Translations under genes and position numbers: made by a program
Part shown: one piece after another, positions 39,743 to 50,264 of the stretch
How the letters are laid out: every line of letters begins with the position of its first letter
Position numbering within the stretch: the first letter of the stretch is position 1
Assembly (NCBI RefSeq): GCF_020991365.1
Contig: NZ_JAJLRA010000001.1
Coordinates: 300,142-364,141 of the forward strand
Source of the DNA: Streptacidiphilus sp. ASG 303
GTDB taxonomy: Bacteria > Actinomycetota > Actinomycetes > Streptomycetales > Streptomycetaceae
Direction of reading: 5' to 3'
Length of the DNA: 64,000 nt
The notes under the pieces: generated by a model
What the model saw: only the letters and a program-made list of their open reading frames with translations
The model's database searches: none
What the model was told of the DNA's origin: nothing

Positions 39743-40168
39743 TCAGAAGTCGAAGACCGTGCCCCGGGAGGTGAGCACCGCGCAGTAGTTGCCGAACGTC
39801 TCGCGGTAGGAGACGCGCTTGCCCCGCCACACGCCGTCGGCGGTCACCGTCACCGGAGTGGCGATGGCCGGGCAGGGCCGGCCGTAGCCGCGCAGCCCGG
39901 CGAAGGACCCGTCGCTCGCCGCGAGGCCCGCGCAGGCGTCCGCCGCGGCGGGGTGGGTGCCGCTCGGCGCGGGGGCGCAGCCGAGGGTCACGGCGCGGGC
40001 CACGGAGGCGTCGGGGTCGGTGCCGTCGCCGGGGGCCATGGTCAGCACCAGGGCGCTCGGCGCGTAGAGGCCGGTCGGGGCGGCGGACGCCCGGCCGGCG
40101 CCGGTGAGGGCCGCGGTGGCGGCCAGCAGGGCGGCGGCGGCAGCGGCGGTACGCGTACGGTTGCGCAT
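39743..40168 (-). CDS. Subtilisin inhibitor-like (SSI) protease inhibitor
   Basis: Exported serine-protease inhibitor of 141 residues of the Streptomyces SSI family. Signal peptide 1-29 (AAAAALLAATAALTGAGRAS), then the mature start APTGLYAPSALVLTMAPGDG, AVTLGCAPAPSGTHPAAADA with the first disulfide to ACAGL, and TPVTVTADGVWRGKRVSYRE near the end. GAGGAGTGA precedes the ATG. The reactive loop reads CPAIATPV where SSI has CPMVYDPV, which puts Ala at P1 and Ile at P1'. That would favour proteases that like small residues over subtilisin. Confidence 0.9.
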   Translation of the reverse strand: MRNRTRTAAAAAALLAATAALTGAGRASAAPTGLYAPSALVLTMAPGDGTDPDASVARAVTLGCAPAPSGTHPAAADACAGLAASDGSFAGLRGYGRPCPAIATPVTVTADGVWRGKRVSYRETFGNYCAVLTSRGTVFDF

Positions 40169-40541
40169 ATCGGTCACTCCTCGGGAATGTCGTGCCGGAT
40201 TTCGGACGGCGCCAGTGTTTCCGTTCCGTGTCGCGAGGGACAGTCGGGCGTACCGGAACCGGCCGCGGCGGCAGGGCGCCGATGTGGCCGACAATCGCCG
40301 GAAACGTCCATCCGGCGACTCTCGGTGACCGGATGTGCGCGCAGGATGACCGCGTGCGGGTCGGGCCGGTGGGCGACCTGGCCTTCCCGGGGGCCGGATC
40401 GCGCCACCTCGCTTCGTCCGGATGGCCCCGCCCCCGGCCCACCCGTCCGCGGCTCACCCGCCCCGGCTCACCCGTCCGCGGCGCGGACCGCCGGCTCCGG
40501 AGCCGGCCGGTCCCGGGGGCGCGCGACGGGCGGCGGGGCGC

Positions 40542-42062
40542 TCAGTGGCACTCCCGCGCCGGCGGCTGCAGCGGCGGGGCGCCGACCGCGCAGTGGCACC
40601 GGCACGGCGGGGGTTCGGCCGGGGCCTGCGGGCCGCGCAGCACGTCCGAACGGATGGTGCACCAGGCCAGCACCGCACCGGCCGCCAGCAGGCCGGCGCA
40701 GACCAGCAGGGCGGCGTCGAAGGCCGTGCCGAAGGCGGCCGGGTCGTGGTAGTCGTCCCCGGAGAGGCCCACGACCAGGGGCAGGGCCGCCACCGCGATG
40801 AGGCCGGCCGCCCGGGCCACCGCGTTGTTCACCCCGGAGGCGATGCCCGCGTACCGCTCCTCGGCCGCCCCGAGCACGGTCGCGGTCAGCGGCGCCACCG
40901 TGGCGGCGAGGCCGAGGCCGAAGACGCAGACGGCGGGGACGACGTCGGTGAGGTAGTCGGCGGCGGGGTCGATCCGGGTCATCAGCAGCAGGCCGGCCGC
41001 ACAGACGGCGGGCCCGACGGTCATCGGGATGCGCGGTCCGATGCGCTCCGCCAGCCGCCCCGACCGCTCGGAGAGCAGCAGCATGATCACGGTCACCGGC
41101 AGCAGGGCGGCGCCCGCCGCGAGCGCCGAGAACCCCGCCTCGACCTGGAGGTCGACCACGAGGAGGAAGAAGACGCCGCCGAGCGCCGCGTAGACGGCGA
41201 AGGTGACCGCGTTGGCGGCGGTGAACTGCCGCTCGGCGAAGATCGAGGGCGGCAGCATGGGGGTGCGGCTGCGCCGCTCGACCACGACGAAGGCCGCCAG
41301 CGCGGCGGCGCCCGCCACGCCGGTGACGGTGAGCGCCGCGGGGTCCGCGCCCGGCTCCGCGGCGCCGATGAGGGCGTAGGTGATCCCGGCGAGCCCGGCG
41401 GCGGCGCAGAGCGCACCGGGCCAGTCGAAGCGGCCGGAGGCGGTCTCGTCCCGGCTCTCCGGGACGTGGCGCAGGGCGACCGCGACGACGGCGGCGGCGG
41501 GCACGATGTTGATGAGGAAGACCCAGCGCCAGCTGGCCGCGTCGACCAGCCAGCCGCCGAGCAGCGGCCCCAGCGCGCCGGCCACGCCGCCCATGCCGGA
41601 CCAGACGCCGATCGCCCGGGCCCGGTCCTCCCGGGCGAAGGACGCCTGGATGAGGGCGAGCGACCCCGGGGTGAGCAGCGCCCCGCCGACGCCCTGGAGG
41701 GCGCGGGCCGCGACCAGCAGTCCGGTGCTCGGGGCCAGTCCGCACAGCAGGGAGGCGAGCGCGAACCAGACGGTGCCCGCGACGAAGACCCGGCGGCGGC
41801 CGAACCGGTCGCCGAGCGACCCGCCGAGGAGGATCAGCGCGGCGAGGGTGAGGGTGTAGCCGTTGACGGTCCACTGGAGTCCGGCGAGGGAGGCGTGCAG
41901 GTCGTCGCCGAGGGCGGGCAGCGCGACGTTGACGACCGTGGAGTCGAGGAGCGTCATACCCGAGCCGAGGACGGCGGCGGCGAGCACCCACCGCCCGTCG
42001 GCCCGCCCCATGCGGACGCTGCCGGCAGGGGGCCGGGCCGGGGAACGCGTGGGAACCGTCAT
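40542..42062 (-). CDS. MFS multidrug exporter (EmrB/QacA type)
   Basis: Fourteen-helix proton antiporter of 506 residues. WVLAAAVLGSGMTLLDSTVV then NVALPALGDDLHASLAGLQW is the family start; motif A GSLGDRFGRRRVFVAG, motif B LLVAARALQGVGGALLTPGS and motif C VAGALGPLLGGWLVDAASWR are all clear. GGAGG precedes the ATG. The C-terminus ends in an unusual Cys/His tail, PPPCRCHCAVGAPPLQPPAR then ECH, with four Cys and two His that might bind metal. No neighbouring regulator. Substrate unknown. Confidence 0.9.
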   Translation of the reverse strand: MTVPTRSPARPPAGSVRMGRADGRWVLAAAVLGSGMTLLDSTVVNVALPALGDDLHASLAGLQWTVNGYTLTLAALILLGGSLGDRFGRRRVFVAGTVWFALASLLCGLAPSTGLLVAARALQGVGGALLTPGSLALIQASFAREDRARAIGVWSGMGGVAGALGPLLGGWLVDAASWRWVFLINIVPAAAVVAVALRHVPESRDETASGRFDWPGALCAAAGLAGITYALIGAAEPGADPAALTVTGVAGAAALAAFVVVERRSRTPMLPPSIFAERQFTAANAVTFAVYAALGGVFFLLVVDLQVEAGFSALAAGAALLPVTVIMLLLSERSGRLAERIGPRIPMTVGPAVCAAGLLLMTRIDPAADYLTDVVPAVCVFGLGLAATVAPLTATVLGAAEERYAGIASGVNNAVARAAGLIAVAALPLVVGLSGDDYHDPAAFGTAFDAALLVCAGLLAAGAVLAWCTIRSDVLRGPQAPAEPPPCRCHCAVGAPPLQPPARECH

Positions 42063-42272
42063 GGCAGCCTCCGCCCCGCGCGTCGGGCGCCTCCGCGGCG
42101 GGGGCGCCTCGTGGCGGGCGGCGGGGCTCCGCCCGCGTACGGGTGGCGTACCCGCCACGGCGGCGGGGATGCGGGACGGCGCCGAACGGACGGCGGGGCC
42201 GGGCGGCGGCGCCGGACGGGCGGCGGGCGCGGCCGGGTCGGGCGGAGGGGCTGGACGGCGGGCGCGGCCGGG

Positions 42273-42800
42273 TCAGGCGGCGCCGAGGGGGACGGTGGTG
42301 CGGGTGTCGGTGTCGTAGCTGCGGCCCGCGTCCAGGTCGCCCGGGTGGTCGGGGAGCCGGCCGAGCACCTCCAGGGCGGTGACCAACTGCTCGGGCTCCA
42401 GGCGGCGGGTGAGGCTCATGTGGGGCATCCAGCGGCCGGGGGTGTACAGGGGGTGCGGCTCGTCCGCGCCGTCCAGCGCCGCCCACACCGCGCCGTGGAC
42501 CGCCAGCAGCTCCGGCGTGGGCACGATGCCCCAGGCCAGGACGCGGCGGCGGCTGCGGGCGCTGAAGGAGAGCAGGCCGGCGAGCCGCACGCGGAGCGGC
42601 AGGGCGGGGGCGAGGAGGTCGTCGATCCGCTCGAGGGCCCCCGGGGGGAAGGCGCCGGCCGCCGCGAGGGTGAGGTGGGGGCGGTGCGTGGGGTGGGTGT
42701 TGCGGGTGAGGCTCGGCAGTCCGGCGGCGTCGAGCCGGCCCCAGACCGCGCGCACGGCGTCGTCGAAGTCGGGGTCGCAGGTCAGCTCCACGGTGCGCAC
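42273..42800 (-). CDS. 2H phosphoesterase (2'-5' RNA ligase-like)
   Basis: Protein of 175 residues with the two HxT/S motifs of the 2H superfamily: HPTHRPHLTLAAAG and GRWMPHMSLTRRLEP. Between them is a beta-rich body (LPLRVRLAGLLSFSARSRRR; LLAVHGAVWAALDG). Such enzymes open 2',3'-cyclic phosphates on RNA or nucleotides. Start is GTG preceded 6 nt by TACCGT, so it is probably leaderless. Single gene between the MFS exporter and the pigment locus; substrate unknown. Confidence 0.85.
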   Translation of the reverse strand: MRTVELTCDPDFDDAVRAVWGRLDAAGLPSLTRNTHPTHRPHLTLAAAGAFPPGALERIDDLLAPALPLRVRLAGLLSFSARSRRRVLAWGIVPTPELLAVHGAVWAALDGADEPHPLYTPGRWMPHMSLTRRLEPEQLVTALEVLGRLPDHPGDLDAGRSYDTDTRTTVPLGAA

Positions 42801-42812
42801 CGTTCCACGGTA
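42801..42812 (-). promoter_or_regulatory. Leaderless -10 element of the 2H phosphoesterase gene
   Basis: On the minus strand TACCGT (42812-42807), GGAACG, then GTG at 42800. Confidence 0.55.
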
Positions 42813-43218
42813 TCGGGCGGACCGGCGGGACCGGCGGCGGGCCGGGCCGCCCGGCCCGCCGTGCCCGCGTCCGGCCGCGACGGGCGGGCCGTGCCGTCCG
42901 GCTTGCCCTTCCAGCCCTGCCCGACACCACCGCCCGGACCCACCCCCGGGCGCCCCTTCGTGACATCACCCACAGAACAGAACCGGACGTACCCCACGTT
43001 CGCGACGACCGTCCGGGAACTTCCCCGGCGCGCCGCCCGCGGGCCTGCGCCGCACCCCCCGCGGGCGCCCGGGGCTCGGCCGCCGGGGCGACCGCCATTC
43101 GGGTCGTCCCCGCCGCGGCCCGGCCGCGCCGCCCGGGCCGCCCCGCCCCCGTCGGCGACCGTGGGAGGCGGCGGTCACCCGCCTTCCTCCGCCGTCCCAC
43201 CTGCAGAAAGGGGTTCCC
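42813..43218. other. Non-coding stretch before the O-methyltransferase gene
   Basis: About 400 bp with no credible gene; it carries the promoter of the methyltransferase. AGAAAGGGG lies directly before its ATG at 43219. Confidence 0.4.
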
Positions 43219-44259
43219 ATGGAGAGCACCGCCGCCGTGGCGCCCGCAGCTCCGAGCGCGGCCATGCGCCTGCGCGAACTCGCCTTCAGCGCCGCCTCCG
43301 CGGCCGCCGTCCGCGCCGCCGTCCGGCTCGGCCTGCCCGACGCCCTCGGCGACAACCCCGTCACGGCCGGCGAGCTGGCCGCCGCGGTGGACGCGGACCC
43401 CCAGGCGCTGCGCCGCCTGATGCGGGCGCTGACCTGCCAGGGCGTCTTCGCCGAGGACGGCGAGGGCCGCTTCGTCCACACCGCGATGTCGCGGATGCTG
43501 CGCGAGGACACCCCCCGCTCCATGCGGTACGTCTCGCTGTGGACCACCGAGCCGTGGACCTGGGACGCCTGGCAGCACCTGGACGAGGCGGTCCGGCGCG
43601 GCGGCCACGTCTTCCACGAGCTGTACGGCAAGGAGTTCTTCACGTACCTGCACGAGGACGCGCCCGAGTCGGCGGAGGTCTTCAACAAGGCGATGACGCA
43701 CTCCAGCCGCCAGTCCGCACAGGACATCGCGGAGATGCTGGACCTGCGGGGCGTCTCCCTGGTCGCCGACATCGGCGGCGGCCAGGGCCACGTGCTGGCC
43801 GGCCTGCTGGAGCGCAACCCCGACCTGCGCGGCGCCCTGCTCGACCTGCCGGGCGTGGTGGCGAACGCGGACCCGCGGCTGCGGGACGGCGGCGCGCTGG
43901 CGGACCGGGTGGAGCTCGTGGCGGGCGACTGCCGGGAGGCGATCCCCGTGCAGGCGGACCTCTACATCATCAAGAACATCCTGGAGTGGGACGATCGGAG
44001 CACCCGCGCGACCCTGCGCAACACGGTCGCCGCGGCCCGGCCGGGCGCGCGGGTCCTGGTGATCGAGAACCTGGTGGACGAGACGGCCTCCATGCCGTTC
44101 ACGGCCGCCATGGACCTGCTGCTGCTCCTCAACGTCGGCGGGCGCAAGCACACCCAGGACGGCCTGGTCGCGCTGATGGAGGAGGCGGGGCTGAAGGTCG
44201 GCGACGTCCGGCCCGTCAACCCCTACCTGCACGCCTTCGACGCCGTGGTGCCCGAGTAG
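43219..44259 (+). CDS. SAM-dependent O-methyltransferase of the pigment locus
   Basis: Small-molecule methyltransferase of 346 residues of the hydroxyindole-O-methyltransferase/TcmN-TcmO type. An N-terminal dimerisation winged helix (ELAAAVDADPQALRRLMRAL) is followed by the SAM motif VADIGGGQGHVLAGLLERNP, then LLDLPGVV, GDCREAIPVQADLYIIKNIL with EWDD, and the late KHTQDGLVALMEEAGL. AAAGGGG precedes the ATG. It is convergent with the pigment operon, 50 bp from its last gene, and probably methylates a phenolic oxygen of the spore pigment; this tailoring step is inferred from position and family. Confidence 0.87.
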   Translation: MESTAAVAPAAPSAAMRLRELAFSAASAAAVRAAVRLGLPDALGDNPVTAGELAAAVDADPQALRRLMRALTCQGVFAEDGEGRFVHTAMSRMLREDTPRSMRYVSLWTTEPWTWDAWQHLDEAVRRGGHVFHELYGKEFFTYLHEDAPESAEVFNKAMTHSSRQSAQDIAEMLDLRGVSLVADIGGGQGHVLAGLLERNPDLRGALLDLPGVVANADPRLRDGGALADRVELVAGDCREAIPVQADLYIIKNILEWDDRSTRATLRNTVAAARPGARVLVIENLVDETASMPFTAAMDLLLLLNVGGRKHTQDGLVALMEEAGLKVGDVRPVNPYLHAFDAVVPE

Positions 44260-44308
44260 GGGCACCCGGCGGGCGGCGCCGGGCACCCGGCGCCCGCCCG
44301 CCGCCCGG

Positions 44309-44635
44309 TCAGGCGTCCCGCTCCCAGCGGTAGAACTCGTACGCCATGGCGTCCTTGGGCTCCCGCCAGGTCGCGGGGTCGTACGCGGAGACGAACGGCA
44401 GCAGCCGCTCGCTGACCTCCCGGAACTCGGGGTGGCGGACCTGCTTCGCCACCTCGGGGCCCGGGGGCCGGTCGGCCTCGATGAGGTGCATGTAGAGCTC
44501 GCCGAACTGGAAGAGGCTGCGGCCGCGCACCCCGATCAGGTGCGGCAGCTCGCCCCGGTCGGAGGCGGCGAAGACCTCGGCGATGTCGGGGGCGGAGTCG
44601 GGCTTCATGCGGGCGACGATGAGGGAGCGGTACAC
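44309..44635 (-). CDS. whiE-ORFVII: TcmI-type polyketide cyclase, WhiE ORFVII-like
   Basis: Small cyclase of 108 residues with a ferredoxin-like fold (MYRSLIVARMKPDSAPDIAE; LPHLIGVRGRSLFQFGELYM, then HLIEAD; WREPKDAMAYEFYRWERDA), the TcmI family that closes late rings of aromatic polyketides. Last gene of the minus-strand pigment operon, separated from the aromatase gene by 127 bp that hold an 18-bp hairpin, so its level may be set separately. Confidence 0.9.
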   Translation of the reverse strand: MYRSLIVARMKPDSAPDIAEVFAASDRGELPHLIGVRGRSLFQFGELYMHLIEADRPPGPEVAKQVRHPEFREVSERLLPFVSAYDPATWREPKDAMAYEFYRWERDA

Positions 44636-44670
44636 GGAGGGTTCCTCCTCGGGGGCGGAGCGTGCCGGGA

Positions 44671-44714
44671 CGGGCCCGGCCGACGGCGCGGTGGTCCGCC
44701 GTCGGCCGGGCCCG
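44671..44714 (-). terminator. 18-bp hairpin inside the pigment operon
   Basis: Perfect 18-bp arms (44671-44688, 44697-44714) with an 8-nt loop between the genes of the aromatase and the last cyclase. It may act as an attenuator or mRNA-processing structure, or be a genuine operon end. Confidence 0.65.
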
Positions 44715-44762
44715 GCGCGTGGTGCGGGGCTGCGGCGGGGGCGCCGCAGGGTTCAGCGGGGC

Positions 44763-45698
<936 letters not shown>

Positions 45699-46940
45699 TC
45701 ACGGCCGGTCGGTGCCGCTGCCGCGGCGCAGGACGAGCGCGGCGTTGCAGCCCATCAGTCCCCGCGCGAGCACGAGCGCGGTGCGCAGCTCGGCGGGACG
45801 GGCGGTGCGGGTCACCAGGTCGAGGTCGTGGGCGACGTCCACGACGTTCGGCGTGGGGGGCACCACCCCGCTCTCCATGGCCAGCACGGCGGCGGCCGTG
45901 TCGAGCACCGGTCCGCCGCAGTAGGCGCGGCCGGTGCCGGTCTTGGGCGCGGTGACCGGGACCCGGGAGGCCCGCGGGCCGAGGACGTCGGCCAGGGCCA
46001 GGGCCTCGGCGCGGTCGGCCTCCGGGACGCCGAGGGCGTCGGCGAAGACCACGTCGACCTCCTCCGGCGCGCAGCCCGCCTCCGCCAGGGCGGCGCGGGC
46101 GGCGTGCGCGAGCCCCTCGCGGGAGCGCTGCCAGCCGTCGGTGCCGGTGAAGGTGGCGGCGTGCCCGGCGACGACGGCGCGGACGGCCGCGCCGCGCCCG
46201 CGGGCGGCCCCCTCCTCCTCCAGGACGAGCATCGCGCCGCCCTCCGCGGGGGCGAACCCGCAGGCGTCGCCGGTGAACGGCAGGTAGGCGCGGGCCGGGT
46301 CCCCGGAGCGGCTCAGCTCCTCGTAGCCGAGCTGGCAGACCGCCGAGTACGGGGCCAGCGGCGCCTCGGCGGAGCCGACGACGACCGCCCGGGCGCCGCG
46401 CCGGATGCCGCGGCGGGCGTGGGCGAGGGCGTCCAGGCCGCCGGCCTCGTCGTTCGTGAGCACCCCGCAGGGGCCCTTGAAGCCGCCGCGGATGGAGATC
46501 TGGCCGGTGCTGGCCGCGTAGAACCAGGCGATCGACTGGTAGGGGCCGACGAACCGGGGCCCCTTGCCCCACAGCTGCTGGAGCTCCCGCTGGCCGAACT
46601 CGCCGCCGCCGGAGCCGGCCGCGGTGACCACCCCGACGTCGAACGGCGAGCCGCCGCCGGTCTCCAGCCGGGCGTCGGCCAGCGCGAGGTCGGCCGCCGC
46701 CATCGCGAAGTGGGTGAACCGGTCGGTCTGCACGGTGAAGCGGGACTCCACCGCCTCCTGCGGGTCGAAGCCGCGGACCTCGCCGGCGACCCGCAGCGGC
46801 AGCTCCTCGCAGCCCTCGCGGGAGACCCGGTCCAGGACGCAGACGCCCTCCCGGGTCGCCTTCCAGAAGGCGTCGGCGCCGATGCCGTTGGGGGCGACCA
46901 CGCCGATGCCGGTCACCACCGCCCGCCGCTCGCTGCTCAT
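45699..46940 (-). CDS. whiE-ORFIV: Chain-length factor (KS-beta), WhiE ORFIV-like
   Basis: Partner of KS-alpha, 413 residues, that sets chain length. It has the ketosynthase fold but no active Cys: the position equivalent to Cys169 of KS-alpha falls in [18 protein letters not shown], where Glu165 stands in place of the Gln found in most chain-length factors. Other family parts are [40 protein letters not shown] and [14 protein letters not shown] at the end. The start overlaps the KS-alpha stop by 4 bp (ATGA), so they are translationally coupled. Confidence 0.93.
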   Translation of the reverse strand: MSSERRAVVTGIGVVAPNGIGADAFWKATREGVCVLDRVSREGCEELPLRVAGEVRGFDPQEAVESRFTVQTDRFTHFAMAAADLALADARLETGGGSPFDVGVVTAAGSGGGEFGQRELQQLWGKGPRFVGPYQSIAWFYAASTGQISIRGGFKGPCGVLTNDEAGGLDALAHARRGIRRGARAVVVGSAEAPLAPYSAVCQLGYEELSRSGDPARAYLPFTGDACGFAPAEGGAMLVLEEEGAARGRGAAVRAVVAGHAATFTGTDGWQRSREGLAHAARAALAEAGCAPEEVDVVFADALGVPEADRAEALALADVLGPRASRVPVTAPKTGTGRAYCGGPVLDTAAAVLAMESGVVPPTPNVVDVAHDLDLVTRTARPAELRTALVLARGLMGCNAALVLRRGSGTDRP

Positions 46941-48235
46941 GCCGTCCTCCCGTCGGCCCGCACGGCGCTGCGCCGCCGGCCCTCGTCGCGCTGCAGGACC
47001 ACCGCGGACTGGAACCCGCCGAACCCGCTGCCGACCGAGAGGACCGTGCGCAGCGGCGCCTCGCGGGCCGTGCGGGGCACGTAGTCCAGGTCGCACTCGG
47101 GGTCGGGGGTCTCGTAGTTGGCGGTGGGGGGCACCACGCCCCGGGAGAGCGCCAGGGTGCAGGCGGCGAGCTCGATCGCGCCGATCGCGCCCAGCGAGTG
47201 GCCCACCATGGACTTGATGGAGCTCATGGGGGTCTCGTAGGCGTGCGCGCCGAGCGACCGCTTGACCGCGGCGGTCTCGTGGCGGTCGTTCTGCTGGGTG
47301 CCCGAGCCGTGGGCGTTGACGTAGTCGACCTCGCCGGGGTCGATCCGCGCGTGGTCGAGCGCGGTGTCGATGGCGTGCGACATCTCCAGGCCCTCCCGGG
47401 TGAGCCCGGTCATGTGGTACGCGTTGCCGAAGGTGGCGAAGCCGCGGATCTCGCACAGGACGCGGGCGCCGCGGCGCCGCGCGTGCTCCAGCTCCTCCAG
47501 CACCAGCACCGCCGCTCCCTCGCCGAGCACGAAGCCGTCCCGGTCCGCGTCGAACGGGCGCGAGGCGTGCGCCGGGTCGTCGTTGCGGGTGGAGGTGGCC
47601 TTGATGGCGTCGAAGCACGCCACCGTGATCGGCGAGATGGGCGAGTCGGAGGCGCCGGCCACCACCACGTCGGCCTTGCCCTCCTCGATGGCGTGGAAGG
47701 CGTAGCCGACGGCGTCCAGACCGGAGGTGCAGCCGGTGGAGACGGTCTGGACCGGCCCGTGGGCGCCGACGTCCTCGGCGACCTCGGAGGCCAGCGCGCT
47801 GGGCGAGAACGCCCGGTGCAGGTGGGGGCCGGCCCGCAGGTGGTCCACCGCCCAGCGCTGGCCCGACCCGGAGACGGCGACGTAGTCGTGCTCCAGGCGG
47901 GTGGTGCCGCCGACGGCCGTGCCCAGCGAGACGCCGATCCGCCAGGGGTCCTCGCGGGAGGTGTCCAGGCCGGAGTCGCGCAGGGCCTCGCCCGCGGCGG
48001 CCAGCGCGAACTGCACGTACCGGTCGGCGCGCCCGGCCCGGCGCGGGTCCACCCCGCACGCCGCCGCGTCGAAGTCGCACTCGGCGGCGATGCGGGAGCG
48101 GAACCCCTCCGGGTCGAAGAGCGTGATACCGCGGGTCGCGGTACGGCCGGCGGTGAGCAGGTCCCAGAACGCCGGCACCCCCACGCCCCCGGGTGCGACG
48201 ACGCCCAATCCGGTGACCGCAACCCGCCGGTTCAC
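46937..48235 (-). CDS. whiE-ORFIII: Ketosynthase KS-alpha, WhiE ORFIII-like
   Basis: Condensing enzyme of the minimal type II PKS, 432 residues. The catalytic set is complete: Cys169 in [13 protein letters not shown], His309 in [11 protein letters not shown], Lys341 and His346 in [18 protein letters not shown]. Start is GTG overlapping the cupin-gene stop (GTGA), so three genes in a row are coupled. With the chain-length factor and ACP it would build the spore-pigment polyketide backbone. Confidence 0.95.
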   Translation of the reverse strand: MNRRVAVTGLGVVAPGGVGVPAFWDLLTAGRTATRGITLFDPEGFRSRIAAECDFDAAACGVDPRRAGRADRYVQFALAAAGEALRDSGLDTSREDPWRIGVSLGTAVGGTTRLEHDYVAVSGSGQRWAVDHLRAGPHLHRAFSPSALASEVAEDVGAHGPVQTVSTGCTSGLDAVGYAFHAIEEGKADVVVAGASDSPISPITVACFDAIKATSTRNDDPAHASRPFDADRDGFVLGEGAAVLVLEELEHARRRGARVLCEIRGFATFGNAYHMTGLTREGLEMSHAIDTALDHARIDPGEVDYVNAHGSGTQQNDRHETAAVKRSLGAHAYETPMSSIKSMVGHSLGAIGAIELAACTLALSRGVVPPTANYETPDPECDLDYVPRTAREAPLRTVLSVGSGFGGFQSAVVLQRDEGRRRSAVRADGRTA

Positions 48236-48672
48236 GCGCGGGCCTCGACGGACTGCGCCCGGTCGGCCTGCTGCCGGTCCTGCCCGGCCTCGTCCTCGGT
48301 GTCGACGTGCCCGAGCTCGGGGCGCGGCGCCAGCGGGCCGAGGTGGAAGACCATGCGGGCCTCCACGCGGCCGACGTTGCGGAACCGGTGGCGCATGTTG
48401 CGGGGGATCATCAGGCCCTGGTCCGGGGCGAGGGCGTAGGTGACGCCGTCCAGGTCGACCTCCAGGGCGCCGCAGACGACGTGGACGAACTCCTCGGAGT
48501 AGGGGTGGTAGTGCTCGCCGATGCGGTCACCGGGCTGCACCAGGGCGACGCCCATGAAGCCGCTGGTCGCTCCGACGGTGGTGGGGGTGAGCATGGCGCG
48601 CAGGTCGCCGCCGCGCCGGGTGTTGGGCTCGATCTCGTGCAGGTCGACGATCCGAGGGGGGGTGGCGGTCAT
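48232..48672 (-). CDS. whiE-ORFII: Cupin protein, WhiE ORFII-like
   Basis: Single-domain cupin of 146 residues. Metal-type motif 1 is [20 protein letters not shown], motif 2 [13 protein letters not shown], giving the usual His/His/Glu/His set. Spore-pigment loci encode such a cupin directly before KS-alpha; its exact role, cyclase-like or mono-oxygenase-like, is not settled. The ATG reads [17 protein letters not shown]. The C-terminal tail is charged ([18 protein letters not shown]). Confidence 0.9.
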   Translation of the reverse strand: MTATPPRIVDLHEIEPNTRRGGDLRAMLTPTTVGATSGFMGVALVQPGDRIGEHYHPYSEEFVHVVCGALEVDLDGVTYALAPDQGLMIPRNMRHRFRNVGRVEARMVFHLGPLAPRPELGHVDTEDEAGQDRQQADRAQSVEARA

Positions 48673-48763
48673 GGCCGTTGCCTCCGTGAGGGGATCCGCA
48701 GCGGGATCCGTGGGGGGAAGGAAGAGGAGGGGGAAGGGAGGGGGGAGGGGCGCCCGCACGGGG

Positions 48764-50035
48764 TCAGGAGCCCTGCGAGGCGCGGTCGGTGACGAGGGCG
48801 AGGTCGTAGGCGGCGAGGAAGCGTCGCAGGCCCTCGGCGGTGGACAGCAGCAGGTCCTCGCCGGGCTCCAGCAGGTGGGTGAGCTCGGCGGCGGCCGGGC
48901 CGCGGCCCACGCCGGCGACGGCGGCCGGGTCCTCGGGGGCGTTCGCCCGGACGTCGACCACCCGGACGACGAGGTCGTCGCGCTGGAAGACCGTGGAGCG
49001 GACCAGCGGCCCGTCCGGGTTCCGCACGGCCTGCTCGTCGTGGCCGGCCAGCAGCTTCGCCGCGACCTGAGCGCAGCCGCGGCGCACCGGGTAGAGCAGG
49101 GCGCGGCGGCGGACCTCGGCGCGGTCGGCGTCGGGGGCCTCGGCGTGGTGGGCGGCGGGCAGGGCGGCGCGGGCGAAGAAGGACCGGACGGACGCCGGGT
49201 CGGCGAAGTCGCGGGGCTGCTCCAGGTGGGGGTTGATCGCCTCCTCGACGGCGCGCACCTCGGGCTGCTGGGAGACGTGGCGCAGCGCGGCGGCGAGGTC
49301 GCCCTCGACCTCGACGGCGCGCACGACCCGGTTGCCGTGCATGAAGAGGGAGGTGCGCAGCAGGCGGGTGTCCTCGTCGACGCGGGCCTGCGGCGAGCGG
49401 TAGCCGGCGAGGATGCCCGCGACGGCCTGCTCGGTGCCGGGCTTCACGGTGAAGGTCAGCGCGTGGCGCACCACACCGCCGTGGCGGGCCGCTCCGCCGT
49501 GCTGGGCCGCTCCGCCGTGCTGGGGGCCGCCGCGCTGGGGGCCGCCCTGCGGCCGGCCGGCGCCGGCGGGGCGCTCCTGCAGGCCGGTGCCCGCACCCGC
49601 GGCGCCCCCGGCCTGCCCGCCCCGGTCGGAGAGGGCCGCCGCCGCCCGGCCGCCGAGCCGGCAGCCGGACTCCGCGGTGCAGGGCGAGCCGGTCTGGTGG
49701 GCGACGGTGAAGCGCAGCGACCGGGTGTCGCGGACGCAGCCGTGCAGCGGCTTGACCATCTCGATGTGGTCGGGGCTGTCGACCCAGTCGAGGAAGCTGG
49801 CGGCGTTCTCCCACTCGCTGGTGATGAGCCACTTGGTGGGCTCGTCGATCGACTGGCAGAGCTGGTCGCTGATGTGGCCGGGGACGGCGGCGACCTCGTG
49901 GCGCATGTGCTCGTACGCGTCGAGGAAGCGCTGCTGCTGACCCTCGTTGATGTCGCAGAAGAGGACGACCCGCAGCCGGGCGGAGTCGCGGTCCGCGGGT
50001 GCGGGCGGGGCGGAGGATTCGGACAGGGCGGTCAT
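48764..50035 (-). CDS. whiE-ORFI: SchA/CurD-like spore-pigment protein, WhiE ORFI-like
   Basis: First gene of the pigment operon, 423 residues. The N-terminal domain is a ferredoxin-like ABM fold ([40 protein letters not shown]). A Gly/Gln/His-rich insert of about 60 residues ([20 protein letters not shown]) follows, then the SchA/CurD domain ([60 protein letters not shown]). WhiE ORFI and its relatives SchA and CurD are needed for, or associated with, pigment localisation or formation; the reaction is unknown. Confidence 0.9.
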   Translation of the reverse strand: MTALSESSAPPAPADRDSARLRVVLFCDINEGQQQRFLDAYEHMRHEVAAVPGHISDQLCQSIDEPTKWLITSEWENAASFLDWVDSPDHIEMVKPLHGCVRDTRSLRFTVAHQTGSPCTAESGCRLGGRAAAALSDRGGQAGGAAGAGTGLQERPAGAGRPQGGPQRGGPQHGGAAQHGGAARHGGVVRHALTFTVKPGTEQAVAGILAGYRSPQARVDEDTRLLRTSLFMHGNRVVRAVEVEGDLAAALRHVSQQPEVRAVEEAINPHLEQPRDFADPASVRSFFARAALPAAHHAEAPDADRAEVRRRALLYPVRRGCAQVAAKLLAGHDEQAVRNPDGPLVRSTVFQRDDLVVRVVDVRANAPEDPAAVAGVGRGPAAAELTHLLEPGEDLLLSTAEGLRRFLAAYDLALVTDRASQGS

Positions 50036-50264
50036 GTGGGCATTCCCTTCGGGGAGGCCGGTCGCGCAGCGGTTCGTGGCGCGGCCCGAGTTCGATGGTC
50101 ACCCCGCGTCGCGGATGCGGCACGTCCACGGTCCATATGGGCGAACACCGTGACCGACCGTCGGGAAACGGGCATGGAGAAGGCCAGGCGCCGCCGACGG
50201 CGGCGGTGCGTTCCGGGCCCGGCGGCGCCGCGGTTCCCCGGACATCCGCACGCGCGCTGGAGAG
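50036..50264. promoter_or_regulatory. Divergent promoter region of the spore-pigment locus
   Basis: 229 bp between the divergent first gene and the FAD hydroxylase gene. In S. coelicolor the matching region holds the sporulation promoters whiEP1 and whiEP2, the latter dependent on sigma-F. Here a palindrome CCATATGG stands at 50133-50140; I could not identify a clear sigma-F promoter by eye. Confidence 0.6.

Noticed and set aside
40422-44333. Open frame of 1303 codons on the plus strand
   Set aside because: It is antisense to the MFS and 2H genes and in another frame of the methyltransferase gene. Composition is Gly/Arg/Glu-rich with no domain, as expected from high-GC codon bias.
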